From the NCBI RefSeq assembly GCF_003569915.1, contig NZ_KZ984442.1, positions 1 to 64,000 on the forward strand: a DNA stretch of 64,000 nt. Direction: 5' to 3'. The DNA comes from Comamonas testosteroni. GTDB lineage: Bacteria > Pseudomonadota > Gammaproteobacteria > Burkholderiales > Burkholderiaceae_C. The notes under the pieces are model-generated. The model was not told where the DNA came from. It searched no databases and saw only the letters and a list, made by a program, of their open reading frames with translations. This document shows, piece by piece, positions 49,097 to 57,723 of this stretch; the stretch's first letter is position 1; every line of letters starts with the position of its first letter. The translations under genes were made by a program, and so were the position numbers.

Positions 49097-50179
49097 TCAG
49101 ATCTTGGCAGTGGCCATGTACTGATTGAAGGGGAACTCGGAGAAGCGGTTCCACAGAATCTGATCGCGCTGGAAGGCGCGCATGTCCTGGTGAATCTTCT
49201 TGAATTCGGGCGACTTGGCTTCGTGTTCGGCAAACACTTCCATGGAGGCCTTGAAGCCCGCATCCATCAGTGCCTTGGGGAACATCTTGAGCTGGGTCTT
49301 GTTAGCCACCAGGCGCTTGATGGCCTGGGGGTTCAGCACCTGGTACTTGCTGGTCATGTCGGCTGCTGCCACGCGGGTAGCGGCGTCCAGGATGGCCTTG
49401 TTTTCGGGCGACAGAGCGTTGTACTTCTTCAGGTTGATGAAGAACTCCAGGTCGGCCGAACCTTCCCACCAGCCGGGGTAGTAGTAGTAAGGCGCGACCT
49501 TGTTGAAGCCCAGCTTTTCATCGTCGTACGGGCCAACGAATTCCACAGCGTCCAGCGTGCCCTTTTCCAGAGCCTGGTACACATCGCCAGCAGGCATGTT
49601 CTGCGCCACCACGCCCAGCTTGGCCATGGCTTCGCCGAACACGCCGCCGCCCAGACGCATCTTCAGACCCTTGAGGTCTTCCACGGTCTTGATTTCCTTG
49701 CGGTACCAGCCGCCCATCTGCGTGGTGGTGTTACCGGCAGAAGCGGTGCGGAAGTTGTACTTGGCAAAGAAGGCGTCCAGCAGCTTGCGGCCGTTGCCAT
49801 GGTCTTTCCAGCCGTTCATCTGCAGCGTGGTCAGGCCAAACGGCACAGCGCAGCTGAAAGCGAAGATGGGGTCCTTGCCGGTGAAGTAGTAAGCGGCGGT
49901 TTGCGCCATGTCGATGGTGTCGGCCTGCAGCGCATCCACCACGCCGAAGGCGGGCATCAGTTCGCCAGCAGGGTGGACCGAAATTTCAAACTTGCCGCCC
50001 GACATGGCCTTGACCACTTGCGACAGCTTTTCGGCGCTGCCGAAGATGGTGTCCAGCGACTTGGGGAAGCTGGAAGCCAGACGCCAGCGCACTGCCGCCT
50101 GGGCATGCACGGCGGGGGCTGCACCGGCAGCCAGAACGCCGGCGATACCAGCATTTTTCAGAATGGAACGACGATCCAT
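49097..50179 (-). CDS. TRAP substrate-binding protein, TakP-like (paralog 1)
   Basis: A 360-residue periplasmic binding protein (DctP family). The start at 50179 (AAGGAG eight bases upstream) gives MDRRSILKNAGIAG, a twin-arginine-like signal, with A-H-A-Q cleavage. The blocks RLASSFPKSLDTIFG, GNTTTQMGGWYRKEI and FVGPYDDEKLGFNKVAPYYY match Rhodobacter TakP, which binds 2-oxo acids (pyruvate and longer keto acids) with sodium. The Arg of GGWYRKEI is the carboxylate ligand in TakP. A 2-oxo or hydroxy acid is therefore likely. It faces the TRAP permease operon, with the hypothetical gene between them. Confidence 0.92.
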   Translation of the reverse strand: MDRRSILKNAGIAGVLAAGAAPAVHAQAAVRWRLASSFPKSLDTIFGSAEKLSQVVKAMSGGKFEISVHPAGELMPAFGVVDALQADTIDMAQTAAYYFTGKDPIFAFSCAVPFGLTTLQMNGWKDHGNGRKLLDAFFAKYNFRTASAGNTTTQMGGWYRKEIKTVEDLKGLKMRLGGGVFGEAMAKLGVVAQNMPAGDVYQALEKGTLDAVEFVGPYDDEKLGFNKVAPYYYYPGWWEGSADLEFFINLKKYNALSPENKAILDAATRVAAADMTSKYQVLNPQAIKRLVANKTQLKMFPKALMDAGFKASMEVFAEHEAKSPEFKKIHQDMRAFQRDQILWNRFSEFPFNQYMATAKI

Positions 50180-50378
50180 TTCGGTCTCCTTGGATTGAAC
50201 AGGATGAGTTGGCACAAACAGCCGCTCTGGGTCGGCTTGTACGCGTGTAACAACCTCAAAATGTACACGAGCCACGAGATGCTCATGCAGCAAATAAGGC
50301 CTGTTGCATTAGGAAGTTCTACCTAGTGACTTGCATCAAACCGCCCCACGGAGATGGCTGCGCGCAAGCAATCGTTCA

Positions 50379-51461
50379 CTACAGACGCACGGCACTCATA
50401 TAGCTGACGTAGCGGAATTCTGAGAACCGGTCCCACAGCAGTTGATCGTGCTGAAAGCTGCGCATGCTGCGGTGAATCTTCTTGAACATGGCGGACTTTG
50501 CATCATGCTCCGCCATGGTCGCCATCACGACCTTGAAGCCCGCGTCCATCAGCTCGCGCGGGAAGGCTCTGAGCTGTACACGCTCACTCTGCAATTTCTT
50601 GAGCGCCGCCGGGTTCAGCGCCAGATATTTCGCCGTCAAATCCTTGGCGGCCAGTGCCGCTGCACCCTCCACCATGGTGCGCAGCTCGGGCGTCAGCCCA
50701 GCAAAAGTTTTGGCATTGATGAAGTAGGCCAGCTCGGCGCCCCCCTCCCACCAACCGGGGTAGTAGTAGTAAGGCGCAATCTTGGCAAAGCCAAGCTTTT
50801 GGTCGTCATAGGGACCAACAAACTCAACCATGTCGAGTCGGCCTTTTTCCAGCGCCTGATGGGCCTCGCCAATGGGCATGTTGAAGGCCTGCACACCGAG
50901 CTTTTGCAGCGCATCCACCAGCAAGCCACCACCGACCCGCATGCGCAGTCCATGCAGGTCCTGCACGGTCTTGATTTCCTTGCGGTACCAGCCGCCCATC
51001 TGTGTGCCGGTGTTGCCCGCGCTCAGGCTCTTGATGTTGTACTGGGCATAGAACTCATCCATGAGCCTGCGCCCGCCGCCGTAGTCCATCCAGGCATCCA
51101 TCTGGCGCGCTGTCAGGCCGAAGGGCACTGCGCAGCCAAAGGCAAAGCAGTAGTCTTTGTCGGTGAAGTAGTAAGGCGCTGTCAGCGCCATCTCGGCTGC
51201 GCCGCTCTGCACCCCCTCCATCACGCCAAAGGCGGGCATGGCTTCGCCCGCAGCCTGGACGCTGACCTCAATCTGCCCGCCCGACATGAGTTTGAGCGTC
51301 TGCGCAAACTTCTCGGCCGCGCCATGAATGGCGTCCAGTGATTTGGGAAAGCTGGTGACCAGACGCCACTGCATCATCTCCTGTGCGCGCACTGCGGGCG
51401 CTACACCAGCAGCCAGCACGCCAGCCATGCCCACATGTTTGACGAGTGAGCGACGGTCCAT
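50379..51461 (-). CDS. TRAP substrate-binding protein, TakP-like (paralog 2)
   Basis: A 360-residue paralog of the previous protein, same length and layout. The signal MDRRSLVKHVG ends A-R-A-Q. RLVTSFPKSLDAIHG, GNTGTQMGGWYRKEI and FVGPYDDQKLGFAKIAPYYY are kept, including the ligand-binding Arg. Differences concentrate at the start of the binding domain and in helices around 150-200. GGAGAG precedes the ATG. The gap to paralog 1 is 199 bp, so it may have its own promoter. One permease pair serving two binding proteins would widen the substrate range. Confidence 0.9.
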   Translation of the reverse strand: MDRRSLVKHVGMAGVLAAGVAPAVRAQEMMQWRLVTSFPKSLDAIHGAAEKFAQTLKLMSGGQIEVSVQAAGEAMPAFGVMEGVQSGAAEMALTAPYYFTDKDYCFAFGCAVPFGLTARQMDAWMDYGGGRRLMDEFYAQYNIKSLSAGNTGTQMGGWYRKEIKTVQDLHGLRMRVGGGLLVDALQKLGVQAFNMPIGEAHQALEKGRLDMVEFVGPYDDQKLGFAKIAPYYYYPGWWEGGAELAYFINAKTFAGLTPELRTMVEGAAALAAKDLTAKYLALNPAALKKLQSERVQLRAFPRELMDAGFKVVMATMAEHDAKSAMFKKIHRSMRSFQHDQLLWDRFSEFRYVSYMSAVRL

Positions 51462-51604
51462 GAATATCTCTCCGCGAATAGTTGTCTATTTCCAAGACTT
51501 CTGGTTATAGCAGTCCGGGCACAAGCTGCGGACATTCTAGAAACGCATGCGCGGCCTGTGGGGAGATTGCGCGCTGCCGTCAGCCTTCATCCACACCACT
51601 GCAA

Positions 51605-51633
51605 GAAAAAAGGCCCTTCAGTGAAGGGCCTTG
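51605..51633 (-). terminator. Intrinsic terminator of dxs
   Basis: On the reverse strand GGCCCTTCACTGAAGGGCC forms a tight hairpin, followed by TTTTTTCTT. Confidence 0.9.
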
Positions 51634-51650
51634 GTTCGGCTTGGCAGTGC

Positions 51651-53516
51651 TCAGGCTGTCAGACGCTTGCGAATCGATGCCTCGATGCCAGCAGCATCCA
51701 GCCCCTGCAGCGCCAGCAGCTTGGCGGGGTCACCATGCTCGATGAACTGGTCGGGCAGACCCAGTTGCAGCACGTTCTTGCTCATGCCATGTGCGGCCAG
51801 CGCCTCCAGCACCGCGCTGCCTGCACCACCCATGATGCAACCCTCTTCCACCGTCACGATCAGATCATGCTCGGCAGCGACCTTGAGCAGCAGCTCTTCA
51901 TCGAGTGGCTTGGCCCAGCGCATATTGGCAACCGTGGCGTCCAGCGCTTCGCCTGCAGCCAATGCAGGATAGAGCAAGGAACCAAAGGCCAGAATCGCCA
52001 CCTTTTTAGCCGCAGATTCGCGGCGAATCTCGCCCTTGCCAAATGGCAGACCTTCCAGGCTTTCCAGCGGAACCACGCCCACACCTGCGCCGCGCGGATA
52101 ACGCACGCAGACGGGATGATCCTGCTCATAAGCCGTGGTCAGCAGCTGGCGGGTTTCACGCTCGTCAGCCGGGCAGGCCATGCTCATGTTCGGGATGCAG
52201 CGCACAAAGGCGATGTCGTAGGCACCGGCGTGCGTCGCGCCATCGGCACCGACCAGGCCTGCGCGGTCCAGCGCAAACACCACCGGCAAGTTTTGCAATG
52301 CCACGTCATGAATCAATTGGTCATACGCGCGCTGCAAGAAAGTGGAATAGATGGCGACCACCGGCTTGACGCCTTCGCAAGCCATGCCACCTGCAAAAGT
52401 GACGGCGTGCTGCTCGGCAATACCGACGTCGTAATAGCGACCGGGAAAGCGCTTGTGAAACTCGACCATGCCAGAGCCTTCGCGCATGGCCGGAGTAATG
52501 CCCACCAGACGCTGATCCTTGGCCGCCATATCGCATAGCCAGTGACCAAACACCTGCGTGAAGGTCTGCTTGGGCGGAGTGGCTGGCTTGACCAGACCGA
52601 CGGCGGGATCGAACTTACCTGGGCCATGGTAGGCAATGGGGTCAGCCTCGGCGAGCTTGTAGCCCTGACCTTTTTTGGTCACCACATGCAGGAACTGCGG
52701 ACCCTTCAAGCCCTTGATGTTTTCCAGCGTGGGGATCAGCGAGTCAAGATCATGACCATCGATAGGACCGATGTAGTTGAAGCCGAATTGCTCGAACATG
52801 GTGGCAGGAACCACCATGCCCTTGGCCTGCTGTTCCAGGCGCTTAGCCAGCTCCAGCAACGGCGGCACCTGTTTGAGCATGCTCTTGCCGACATCGCGGG
52901 CCTTGGCGTAGAACTGGCCGCTCATGAGCTGCGCCAGATAACGGTTCAGCGCCCCCACAGGCGGGCTGATGCTCATATCGTTGTCATTGAGGATGACCAG
53001 CAGATTTGCATCGGCCACACCACCATTGTTCAGCGCCTCAAAGGCCATGCCAGCCGTCATAGCGCCATCGCCAATCACGGCAATCGCACGGCGATCTTCG
53101 CCTTTTTGCTTGGCCGCCAGGGCCATGCCCAGGGCCGCCGAGATGCTGGTGGATGAGTGCGCCGTGCCGAAGGTGTCGTACTCGCTTTCAGCGCGCTGCG
53201 GAAAGCCCGACAGCCCACCCAGTTGGCGCAGCGTGGACATGCGGTCACGGCGGCCCGTCAGAATCTTGTGCGGGTAGGTCTGATGACCCACATCCCAGAC
53301 GATGCGGTCATAAGGCGTGTTGAACACCGTATGCAGCGCCACCGTCAGCTCCACGGTTCCCAGGTTGGAGCTCAGGTGCCCCCCTGTCTGCGAGACGCTG
53401 TCGATCACATAGGAACGCAGCTCTGCGGCCACGGTCTTGAGTTGCGCGCGCGACAGGCGGCGCATGGCTTCGGGGTCGTTAATGGACTGCAGCAGAGAGT
53501 ATGGGTTCGTGGACAT
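51651..53516 (-). CDS. dxs: 1-deoxy-D-xylulose-5-phosphate synthase Dxs
   Basis: Thiamine-diphosphate enzyme that joins pyruvate and glyceraldehyde 3-phosphate in the first step of the MEP isoprenoid pathway. The product is 621 residues, normal. The TPP-binding motif [18 protein letters not shown]...ILNDND, the [13 protein letters not shown] segment and the transketolase pyrimidine domain ([13 protein letters not shown]) are present. The leader immediately upstream is dispersed repeat copy J, and no Shine-Dalgarno is visible before ATG 53516. Last gene of the xseB-ispA-dxs row. Its TPP need connects it with the riboswitch-controlled thiC. Confidence 0.97.
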   Translation of the reverse strand: MSTNPYSLLQSINDPEAMRRLSRAQLKTVAAELRSYVIDSVSQTGGHLSSNLGTVELTVALHTVFNTPYDRIVWDVGHQTYPHKILTGRRDRMSTLRQLGGLSGFPQRAESEYDTFGTAHSSTSISAALGMALAAKQKGEDRRAIAVIGDGAMTAGMAFEALNNGGVADANLLVILNDNDMSISPPVGALNRYLAQLMSGQFYAKARDVGKSMLKQVPPLLELAKRLEQQAKGMVVPATMFEQFGFNYIGPIDGHDLDSLIPTLENIKGLKGPQFLHVVTKKGQGYKLAEADPIAYHGPGKFDPAVGLVKPATPPKQTFTQVFGHWLCDMAAKDQRLVGITPAMREGSGMVEFHKRFPGRYYDVGIAEQHAVTFAGGMACEGVKPVVAIYSTFLQRAYDQLIHDVALQNLPVVFALDRAGLVGADGATHAGAYDIAFVRCIPNMSMACPADERETRQLLTTAYEQDHPVCVRYPRGAGVGVVPLESLEGLPFGKGEIRRESAAKKVAILAFGSLLYPALAAGEALDATVANMRWAKPLDEELLLKVAAEHDLIVTVEEGCIMGGAGSAVLEALAAHGMSKNVLQLGLPDQFIEHGDPAKLLALQGLDAAGIEASIRKRLTA

Positions 53517-53524
53517 GATCTAAT

Positions 53525-53572
53525 TTTTAGTAGCTGCTCGCGCTTGCCGATACAGGACTAGAGGGCATTCAG
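53525..53572 (+). repeat. GGACTA-core dispersed repeat, copy J
   Basis: TAGTAGCTGCTCGCGCTTG and then ACAGGACTAGAGGGCATT. It lies between ispA and dxs, nine bases before the dxs start. Confidence 0.65.
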
Positions 53573-53597
53573 GGGGCAGGCAATTATCGACAGACAA

Positions 53598-54539
53598 TCA
53601 GTGTGTGCGCTGCACCACCATGTCGGCCAAGGCTGCCAACGCCTGTGTATCTGCTAGACCGCTGCGGGCCAGCGCTGCGTGGGCTTGCTGACGCAATTCC
53701 TCCGCATGGGCACGCGCCTGCTCCAGCCCCAGAAGTGAGACATAGGTCGGCTTGTTATTGGCAGCATCCTTGCCTGCCGTCTTGCCCAGTGTGGCAGAGT
53801 CGCCCACCACATCCAGAATATCGTCCACCACTTGGAAAGCCACGCCCAGTGCCTGACCATAATCCGTCAGCGCAGCCTGCGCCCTGGGATCGGTCTGTGC
53901 ATTGCAGGCCGCCCCCATGAGCACGCTCCCCTGCAGCAGCGCACCCGTTTTCAGGCGATGCATCTCGCGCAGCTGCGCCTCATTGAGCTGCTTGCCCACA
54001 CTGGCCAGATCAATGGCCTGGCCACCCGCCATGCCCTGACTACCCGCCGCAGCGCCTAGCAGGCGACAGAGCTTGGCCTGCATCGAGCAAGCAATACCAT
54101 CGCCCTCAGGCAGCAGCAGCTCGAACGCCAGCGCCTGGAGCGCATCACCCGCAAGCAGCGCTGCAGCCTCACCAAACTGCACATGGACCGTAGGCTTGCC
54201 ACGGCGCATCACATCATTGTCCATGCAAGGCATGTCGTCGTGAACCAGCGAGTAGGCATGGATCAATTCAACGGCACAACCTGCACGTAGAGTTGCTGCA
54301 GCATGACCGCCGACGGCTTCGGACGCGGCCCAGACAAGCAATGGGCGAAGGCGCTTGCCACCATCAAGCACGGCATAGCGCATGGCTTCGCCCAGGCCTG
54401 CGGGTGCACTCACACCCACCCAGCGCGACAGCGCCTCTTCCGTTCGAGCCAGGCGCTCGGTCGTCCAGGCGGAAAAATCCAGGGCTTGCACACCCTTGTT
54501 CAGAGAAGGCTGCTGTTCGGCAATCATTGATTCGTTCAT
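53598..54539 (-). CDS. ispA: Farnesyl/geranyl diphosphate synthase IspA
   Basis: A 313-residue short-chain polyprenyl synthase making farnesyl diphosphate from IPP and DMAPP. The first Asp-rich motif reads LVHDDMPCMDND and the second FQVVDDILDVVGD. DGGKRLRP and the GGQAID region are present. The C-terminal helices are complete. It lies 37 bp after xseB and 81 bp before dxs. The start at 54539 gives an N-terminal extension of about 15 residues over E. coli IspA; a Met four codons later is an alternative. Confidence 0.95.
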   Translation of the reverse strand: MNESMIAEQQPSLNKGVQALDFSAWTTERLARTEEALSRWVGVSAPAGLGEAMRYAVLDGGKRLRPLLVWAASEAVGGHAAATLRAGCAVELIHAYSLVHDDMPCMDNDVMRRGKPTVHVQFGEAAALLAGDALQALAFELLLPEGDGIACSMQAKLCRLLGAAAGSQGMAGGQAIDLASVGKQLNEAQLREMHRLKTGALLQGSVLMGAACNAQTDPRAQAALTDYGQALGVAFQVVDDILDVVGDSATLGKTAGKDAANNKPTYVSLLGLEQARAHAEELRQQAHAALARSGLADTQALAALADMVVQRTH

Positions 54540-54576
54540 GGGCTGATGCTGGAATATTCAAAAAGCACAACGCTGG

Positions 54577-54816
54577 CTAGTCCTGCGTCCAGGCCGACAA
54601 CTGGCCCTCATCCAGCACTTTCACCTGCTCCTGTACCGCCTCCAGTTGACTGCGGCAAAAGCCCAGCAGCTGGGCCGCACGCTGATAGCCACTGAGCATC
54701 TGCTCCAGCGGCATCTGTCCAGATTCAATCTGCGCAATCAACTGTTCCAGCTCCTGTAAAGCAGCTTCATAGCTGGCAGGCTGGTCGGATTTTTTGGCAG
54801 CAGCGGCCTTGGGCAT
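54577..54816 (-). CDS. xseB: Exodeoxyribonuclease VII small subunit XseB
   Basis: A 79-residue subunit of exonuclease VII. The conserved [32 protein letters not shown] helix pair is clear. Starting at 54816 ([13 protein letters not shown]) gives the standard length. The upstream open frame is coincidental. It heads the xseB-ispA-dxs operon, a conserved order in proteobacteria. Confidence 0.93.
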   Translation of the reverse strand: MPKAAAAKKSDQPASYEAALQELEQLIAQIESGQMPLEQMLSGYQRAAQLLGFCRSQLEAVQEQVKVLDEGQLSAWTQD

Positions 54817-55215
54817 AGGCGATATAGGACAGTGTTGGACAGAAGCGACGATTTTAGGCGCGCCAGCCGCCTTGGCGCTCAATGCCCACAATCTCGCCCT
54901 TTCATCCAAAGATTCTCTGGCGCAGCAATTGAGGGATACGTCGCCAAAGCAGGCCTCCACACATACCCCACGGTTTCCAAGCCTTTGAACCACGCATCAA
55001 TACACGTACCAGAAAAACGGAAATAACCCCACAGGCTATAATCCCATTCCCCGTCAAGCCGGCCTCATGCTTGGTCATCCTGGTCGGGCTATGTGTCATA
55101 GGTCACAACCCTGATGCATTGCCTGAAGCTCGTGTCCAGTCAAGGCCGGTTTCGTTTTTATTACCGCGTGCGCACGCGCACCCTCCCTGTGGGGAGTCTT
55201 TAGGTCAGGTCACCC
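54817..55215. promoter_or_regulatory. Divergent xseB / Rieske gene intergenic region with possible structured leader
   Basis: This 399-bp region has no convincing gene. A perfect TATAAT lies at 55037-55042 in the Rieske direction, without a good -35. It would give a leader of roughly 165 nt containing GC-rich inverted repeats (GTGCGCACGCGCAC near 55167-55180, and CTCCCTGTGGGGAG just before the start). The xseB promoter must also be here. Confidence 0.4.
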
Positions 55216-56340
55216 ATGTCTGATTTAAGTCTTCAACTGCAGCAGGCCGCAAGCCAACTACCAGTTTCAAGTTATTTCGACCAAGCGCTGTTTCAGCGCG
55301 AGTTGGAAACCATTTTCAAGCGCGGGCCCCGTTATGTGGGTCATGAGCTTGCCATCCCCGAGATTGGCGACTATTACGCCCTTCCTCAAGAAAAGGAGGG
55401 GCGCGCGCTGGTGCGCAATGCCAAAGGCGAGATCGAGCTGATCTCCAACGTCTGTCGTCACCGTCAGGCCGTGATGCTCAAGGGTCGTGGCAATCTGCTG
55501 TCCGAAGGCAAAGGCCATGCGGGTGGCAACATCGTCTGCCCTCTGCACCGCTGGACCTACAGCACCAGCGGCGAGTTGCTGGGCGCGCCGCACTTTGGTC
55601 ATGACCCCTGCCTGAATCTCAACAACTACAAGCTGCGTGAATGGAATGGTCTGCTGTTCGAGGATAACGGCCGCGACATCGAGGCCGATCTCGCTGGCAT
55701 GAAGCTGCGCGAGCAGCTGAAGTTCGACGGCTTTGTGCTCGACCATGTCGAGATGCACGAGTGCAACTACAACTGGAAGACCTTCATCGAGGTCTATCTG
55801 GAGGACTACCACGTCGGCCCGTTCCACCCCGGACTGGGCAATTTCGTCACCTGCGACGATCTGAAGTGGGAGTTCGCCAAGGAGTATTCGGTGCAGACTG
55901 TGGGCGTGGCGCCGACCTTCGGCAACCCCGGCTCGGACACCTACAAGAAGTGGCACGACGTGCTGCTGCAGTACCGCAATGGTGAGCTGCCTGAGCGCGG
56001 CGCCATCTGGCTGACTTACTATCCTCACATCATGGTGGAGTGGTATCCGCATGTGCTGACGGTCTCGACCCTGCACCCGATGGCTGTGGACAAGACGCTG
56101 AACGTGGTGGAGTTCTATTACCCCGAGGAAATCGCGGCCTTCGAGCCCGAATTTGTCGAGGCGCAAAAGGCCGCCTATATGGAGACCTGCATCGAAGACG
56201 ACGAAATCGCCGAGCGCATGGACGGTGGCCGCAAGGCGCTGTTCGAGCGTGGCGACAACGAAGTCGGCCCCTACCAAAGCCCCATGGAAGATGGCATGCA
56301 GCACTTTCATGAGTGGTATAGGGGGGTTATGGCCCCCTGA
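55216..56340 (+). CDS. Rieske non-heme iron oxygenase alpha subunit-like protein
   Basis: A 374-residue protein of the ring-hydroxylating oxygenase class. The Rieske [2Fe-2S] ligands are C80/H82 and C108/H111 (CRH...CPLH). The gap between the pairs (25 residues) is longer than the usual 16-17. The mononuclear iron site is likely H199 and H204 in EDYHVGPFHPGL, with a downstream acidic ligand. No reductase or beta subunit is adjacent, so it must borrow electrons from elsewhere. It is divergent from xseB. Substrate unknown. The stop codon is provided by a GC-rich repeat. Confidence 0.87.
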   Translation: MSDLSLQLQQAASQLPVSSYFDQALFQRELETIFKRGPRYVGHELAIPEIGDYYALPQEKEGRALVRNAKGEIELISNVCRHRQAVMLKGRGNLLSEGKGHAGGNIVCPLHRWTYSTSGELLGAPHFGHDPCLNLNNYKLREWNGLLFEDNGRDIEADLAGMKLREQLKFDGFVLDHVEMHECNYNWKTFIEVYLEDYHVGPFHPGLGNFVTCDDLKWEFAKEYSVQTVGVAPTFGNPGSDTYKKWHDVLLQYRNGELPERGAIWLTYYPHIMVEWYPHVLTVSTLHPMAVDKTLNVVEFYYPEEIAAFEPEFVEAQKAAYMETCIEDDEIAERMDGGRKALFERGDNEVGPYQSPMEDGMQHFHEWYRGVMAP

Positions 56341-56450
56341 AGCGCTACGCCTTGACGGCTTCGCGCCTTCCCCTAGCCGGGCGCCCCCCGAGGGGCACTG
56401 CGCCTTTGCTGCGAGGCGGCTCTTGCTCGGCACCCCTGAGTTGGGTCATG
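56333..56450 (+). repeat. GC-rich stop-codon-adjacent repeat, copy 3 (divergent)
   Basis: CCCCCTGA supplies the stop of the Rieske gene (56338-56340). Next come GGCTTCGCGCCTTCCCC, GGGCGCCCCCCGAGGGGC and a GCTGCGAGGCGGCTCTTGCT block. It has the same opening and closing blocks as copies 1 and 4 but a changed middle. Confidence 0.7.
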
Positions 56451-56487
56451 CCTGTTCTATATGCTGTTGACCATGTGTAGAAAATAT

Positions 56488-56540
56488 TAAAACTGATAGC
56501 TGCTAGCGCATATCCTATAAGCGCAGCAGCTATTTTTTAT
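56488..56540 (+). repeat. GGACTA-core dispersed repeat, copy G (left half)
   Basis: AACTGATAGCTGCTAGCGCA and TATCCTATAA, then GCGCAGCAGCTATTTTTTA, which pairs back on the left half to make a hairpin (AGCTGCT / AGCAGCT). Lies just upstream of the DMT transporter gene. Confidence 0.55.
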
Positions 56541-56557
56541 GCTGAATTGAGTGAGTT

Positions 56558-57472
56558 ATGAGAGCCCTGTGGATGGTGCTGGCCGCATTGATTTTTGCGG
56601 TCATGAGTGTGTGTGTGAAGTTTGCATCCAGGGACTTCAATGCAGCAGAGATTATTTTTTACCGTGGTTTGGTCAGCATGGGTCTGCTGGCCCTGCTGGC
56701 CAAGCAAAGCGGCGTGTCATTAGCCACCCGATACCCCAAGGAGCATGCGTGGCGCAGCTTTGTAGGGGTGATTTCCATGGGAGCCTGGTTCTACGCTATT
56801 GGTCACCTCGACCTTGCTACCGCCACCACACTCAACTCCATGAGCAGCATCTGGATGGCCGTGTTTCTGATCGCCCAGGGCCTGTGGATGCGCCACACGC
56901 TGCGCAAAAGCTACGCTGCCCAGCCGGAAATCCGCCGCGCCATCCCGCCTTTCCCCTGGGCTCTGGTCGGCACGGTGGTGCTCGGTTTTATCGGAGTGAT
57001 TCTGGTACTGCGCCCCACCAGCGCGCCCGCCAGTGAATGGATTGCCGCACTGGGCGGCCTGTTTGGCGGCATGTTTGCGGCGATGGCCTATATGCAGGTC
57101 ACAACCCTCTCGCGCCTTGGAGAGCCCGAAACCCGCGTGGTCTTCTACTTCTCGCTGGGATCCGCCATTGCGGGCGGCATCACCATGCTGTTTACCGGCA
57201 TATCCCCCTTCCCGGGCTGGAGCGCGCTGTGGCTGCTTCCCGTCGGCGTGCTGGCCGCCGTGGCCCAGGTCTGCATGACCAAGGCCTATGCCTCGGCAGG
57301 GACCAAGCGCAACACGCTGGTCGTGGCCAATCTGCAGTACTCGGGCATTGTGTTTGCAGCCCTGCTGAGCCTGGTGCTGTTTGGCGAGAGCATTCCCCTG
57401 ATCGGCTGGGTGGGCATTGTGCTGATTGTGGTCAGTGGGGCGGCGGCTACGGCGCTGAGGTCGAGAAGCTGA
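56558..57472 (+). CDS. DMT-superfamily (EamA) transporter
   Basis: A 304-residue inner-membrane exporter with ten hydrophobic helices in two EamA repeats. The start MRALWMVLAALIFAVMSVCV and FYRGLVSMGLLALLAKQSG are typical. Exported compound unknown; related members export amino acids or metabolites. No Shine-Dalgarno is obvious, and GTGAGTT precedes the ATG. Followed directly by a GC-rich repeat. Confidence 0.88.
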   Translation: MRALWMVLAALIFAVMSVCVKFASRDFNAAEIIFYRGLVSMGLLALLAKQSGVSLATRYPKEHAWRSFVGVISMGAWFYAIGHLDLATATTLNSMSSIWMAVFLIAQGLWMRHTLRKSYAAQPEIRRAIPPFPWALVGTVVLGFIGVILVLRPTSAPASEWIAALGGLFGGMFAAMAYMQVTTLSRLGEPETRVVFYFSLGSAIAGGITMLFTGISPFPGWSALWLLPVGVLAAVAQVCMTKAYASAGTKRNTLVVANLQYSGIVFAALLSLVLFGESIPLIGWVGIVLIVVSGAAATALRSRS

Positions 57473-57475
57473 TAG

Positions 57476-57580
57476 CTCCCCCTGAGCCGCTTCGCGACTT
57501 CCCCCTCTCTGCTTCGCGGAGGGGGACGACAGCCTCGCTGCGCGGCGGCGCTTGCTTGCTGTCCCTGATTTGGGTACGCG
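57476..57580 (+). repeat. GC-rich stop-codon-adjacent repeat, copy 4
   Basis: Starts three bases after the EamA gene stop. CTCCCCCTGAGCCGCTTCGC, then CCCCCTC / GAGGGGG around TCTGCTTCGCG, then GACGACAGCC and GCTGCGCGGCGGCGCTTGCT. Very close to copy 1. The rest of the gap to 57723 shows no gene. Confidence 0.88.
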
Positions 57581-57723
57581 CCAGTTTCAAGCACTCTGAC
57601 ATCTTCAAACACTCGCTCACTGCTCCAGTTCTGGGTTCTTGTCGCGCCGCATAATGGCTTGCATATCGCAGGACTGCGCGGTTGCGCAGCTTGCAAAAGC
57701 TATGTTTTTAGGAGCATCAAGCC

